From Frankia casuarinae (GTDB taxonomy: Bacteria; Actinomycetota; Actinomycetes; Frankiales; Frankiaceae): a DNA stretch of 64,000 nt. The notes under the pieces are model-generated. The model was not told the DNA's origin, ran no database searches, and saw nothing but the letters and a program-made list of their open reading frames with translations. A program made the position numbers and the translations under genes. Below are positions 62,762-64,000 of this stretch, piece by piece; position 1 is the first letter of the stretch; each line of letters begins with the position of its first letter. The stretch spans positions 2,852,001-2,916,000 of the forward strand of contig NC_007777.1 of NCBI RefSeq assembly GCF_000013345.1, in the 5' to 3' direction.

Positions 62762-63105
62762 ACGATGCGTCCCTTGGCGAGAGCGGCCAGGCCGAGCAGG
62801 TCAGCGAGCCCGACATCGGGCGGCAGGTCGGTGCTGAAGCGCCGGAAGCCGAGCCGCGAGCGGCAGTCGATTGTGACATCGCGGCCCAGGAGGAACGGAT
62901 AGGCGAGTGGATGGGCTACGGCGCTGCCACCGGGATCCGCGTCCACCGGGCGGAAGCCCCGGTGCCGCGGCACAAGCGCCCGCGGCGCGGGGCGCAGCCA
63001 CAGTTGACCGGTGCAGGCGCAGCACAGCCCCAGCGGGGCCCAGTCAAAAATAACTACCTCGCCCTCGCGGAGCGCGGCCCGGGCCCGGTCGGTGACCTGG
63101 ATCAC
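62758..63105 (-). CDS. Hypothetical protein coupled to cstA
   Basis: A 115-residue protein I do not recognise. The GTG at 63105 overlaps the DUF3311 gene stop as GTGA, and the stop overlaps cstA as ATGA; this decides the start against a longer frame from 63147. Visible features are an opening VIQVTDRARAALREG, a cysteine cluster in GLCCACTGQLW, and no membrane helix. The opening faintly recalls HesB/IscA-like proteins, but the usual Cys pattern is not seen. Tight coupling on both sides suggests a role with its transporter neighbours. Confidence 0.75.
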   Translation of the reverse strand: MIQVTDRARAALREGEVVIFDWAPLGLCCACTGQLWLRPAPRALVPRHRGFRPVDADPGGSAVAHPLAYPFLLGRDVTIDCRSRLGFRRFSTDLPPDVGLADLLGLAALAKGRIV

Positions 63106-63440
63106 CGCAGGCCTTCCGGCGCCGTCCCCCGGCTGTCCAGCCGCCAAGCGGCGGCGGTCAGCAGCGCGCTTAAGGGCACCCAGGCAAGCTGATACCAGTA
63201 AAAGAACGGCACCCCGGCCAGCCGTGGCTCATCATGCGCATAAAGCGGGACCGCCAGCAGGGCTGCGAACGGTGTCCCGAGACACGCGACCGCGGCGGTT
63301 TGCCGCCGACGTGCCGCCGCGCGGGCCGGACGACCGGCGGCCGGCCGGTCTGTTGCAGGCACGGGCCCTGCCGGGATTCCTGCCGCGGAGTTTGCCGGGA
63401 CACCCAGCGGAGTGTCCCGGCCCTGCTCATCGTGCCACAT
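63102..63440 (-). CDS. DUF3311 small membrane protein
   Basis: A 112-residue protein with two predicted membrane helices, around ACLGTPFAALLAVPLYA and FFYWYQLAWVPLSALLTAAA. The motif PFFYWYQLAW is characteristic of DUF3311 proteins, which are usually encoded next to a sodium:solute symporter. The ATG at 63440 has GGGAG about 7 bases upstream. Here the symporter partner (63728 onward) is on the opposite strand, while this gene heads the cstA operon. The N-terminal 45 residues are Ala/Pro/Arg-rich and probably cytoplasmic. Confidence 0.85.
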   Translation of the reverse strand: MWHDEQGRDTPLGVPANSAAGIPAGPVPATDRPAAGRPARAAARRRQTAAVACLGTPFAALLAVPLYAHDEPRLAGVPFFYWYQLAWVPLSALLTAAAWRLDSRGTAPEGLR

Positions 63441-63558
63441 CCTGATCTCCCTGCATTTTGATCTTCCTGGTGGACCACCGGCCGGCCCAGGTACCCAGGC
63501 CGGGTGGTCACGCAGGCCGCGATGGTGTCACCGGGAGAGTTGCTCGCCGCGCCTCCGC

Positions 63559-63594
63559 GGTTTACGACTTGGTGAGCTACAGGTTTACGACTTG
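63559..63594. promoter_or_regulatory. Direct repeat in the divergent promoter region
   Basis: GGTTTACGACTTG occurs at 63559-63571 and 63582-63594, a spacing of 23 bases (about two helical turns). It lies in the 287-bp gap between two divergent transport operons and is a plausible regulator binding site. No clear promoter boxes were placed. Confidence 0.5.
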
Positions 63595-63727
63595 TTGCGG
63601 GATGATGTCGTGTCAACCGCGCCGGCTCGGTGCGCAACTGGAATAAGGACCGGGGGACGACCGGGCGGGCTTCCACCGGCGACCTCGCCGCGCCGTACGG
63701 GAAGCCGCGTGCAACGGAAGGTGTCGG

Positions 63728-64000
63728 ATGGCCGACGGGACGACCGTGGCGGGATTCACCGTCGCGATAGCAGGCACTTCGTTACTATCGGTAAGGGCGC
63801 GCGCGTTCCATCGGCGGGACGAGCTCCCCTCGCCGGAAGGGTGGGCGCTCGCAGGGCGCCCGTTCGGTGGCGTTCTGACCTGGTTCCTGCTCGGCGGTGC
63901 GATCTACACCGCATATACCTTCGCCGCGGTGCCCGGCCTCGTCTACGGCGTGGGCGCTCTCGGCTTCTTCGCGCTGCCCTACACGATCATCGTCTATCCG
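63728..64000 (+). CDS. Sodium:solute symporter (SSS family), 5' part only
   Basis: The first 91 codons of a symporter cut by the right edge. After MADGTTVAGFTVAIAGTS, the stretch EGWALAGRPFGGVLTWFLLG and IYTAYTFAAVPGLVYGVGAL is typical of SSS-family permeases close to monocarboxylate/acetate carriers. The ATG at 63728 has GGAAGG about 7 bases upstream. It is divergent from the DUF3311-cstA operon. Confidence 0.88.
   Translation, partial: MADGTTVAGFTVAIAGTSLLSVRARAFHRRDELPSPEGWALAGRPFGGVLTWFLLGGAIYTAYTFAAVPGLVYGVGALGFFALPYTIIVYP

Overview
The window looks like a high-GC actinomycete chromosome. Its dominant content is a biosynthetic gene cluster for a large non-ribosomal peptide rich in 4-hydroxyphenylglycine (Hpg) and 3,5-dihydroxyphenylglycine (Dpg). 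All cluster genes lie on the minus strand, so transcription runs from right to left. The genus cannot be fixed from sequence alone.

Layout in transcription order. A StrR/Bbr-type regulator (57015-55969) is followed by a degraded Na+/H+ antiporter tail, then an FAD-dependent halogenase with its own AT-rich upstream region and a strong terminator hairpin (55408-53848). Next come an AroH-type chorismate mutase, 4-hydroxymandelate oxidase and an ABC exporter. Three translationally coupled NRPS genes follow (49969-14869): NRPS1 with modules C-A-T-E x3, NRPS2 with C-A-T-C-A-T-E, and NRPS3 with C-A-T x4 plus a thioesterase. After them are dpgA-dpgB-dpgC-dpgD, 4-hydroxymandelate synthase, prephenate dehydrogenase, the Hpg/Dpg aminotransferase, an MbtH-like protein, and a fourth NRPS that begins directly with an A domain (a starter) and runs off the left edge.

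How the genes work together. Chorismate mutase and prephenate dehydrogenase supply 4-hydroxyphenylpyruvate. Hydroxymandelate synthase, hydroxymandelate oxidase and the aminotransferase convert it to Hpg. DpgA-D with the same aminotransferase make Dpg. Reading A-domain specificity residues by eye gives: NRPS4 Thr-like, Hpg, unknown...; NRPS1 D-Hpg, D-Hpg, D-Asn; NRPS2 Dpg-like, D-Hpg; NRPS3 Hpg, Ser, Gly, Thr-like, then TE. If NRPS4 starts the chain, the product has at least 12 residues. There are no P450 Oxy enzymes and no X domain in the window, so it is not an ordinary cross-linked glycopeptide line; ramoplanin/enduracidin-like or feglymycin-like polyphenolic peptides are closer in style, but I cannot match the predicted order to a known compound.

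The NRPS genes carry striking internal homogenisation. Five Hpg-type A-domain blocks are nearly identical over 1.1-3 kb, the Thr-type A domain of the first and last modules is the same 1.3 kb block, and several 15-bp and 60-bp in-frame tandem duplications are present.

The right flank (57.0-60.4 kb) is a graveyard of mobile DNA: a broken small-peptide gene, an intact ISAs1-family element with inverted repeats, and IS66 and IS630 remnants. From 60.4 kb the sequence looks like ordinary transport genes: cstA, an unknown gene and a DUF3311 gene on the minus strand, and a divergent sodium:solute symporter cut by the right edge.
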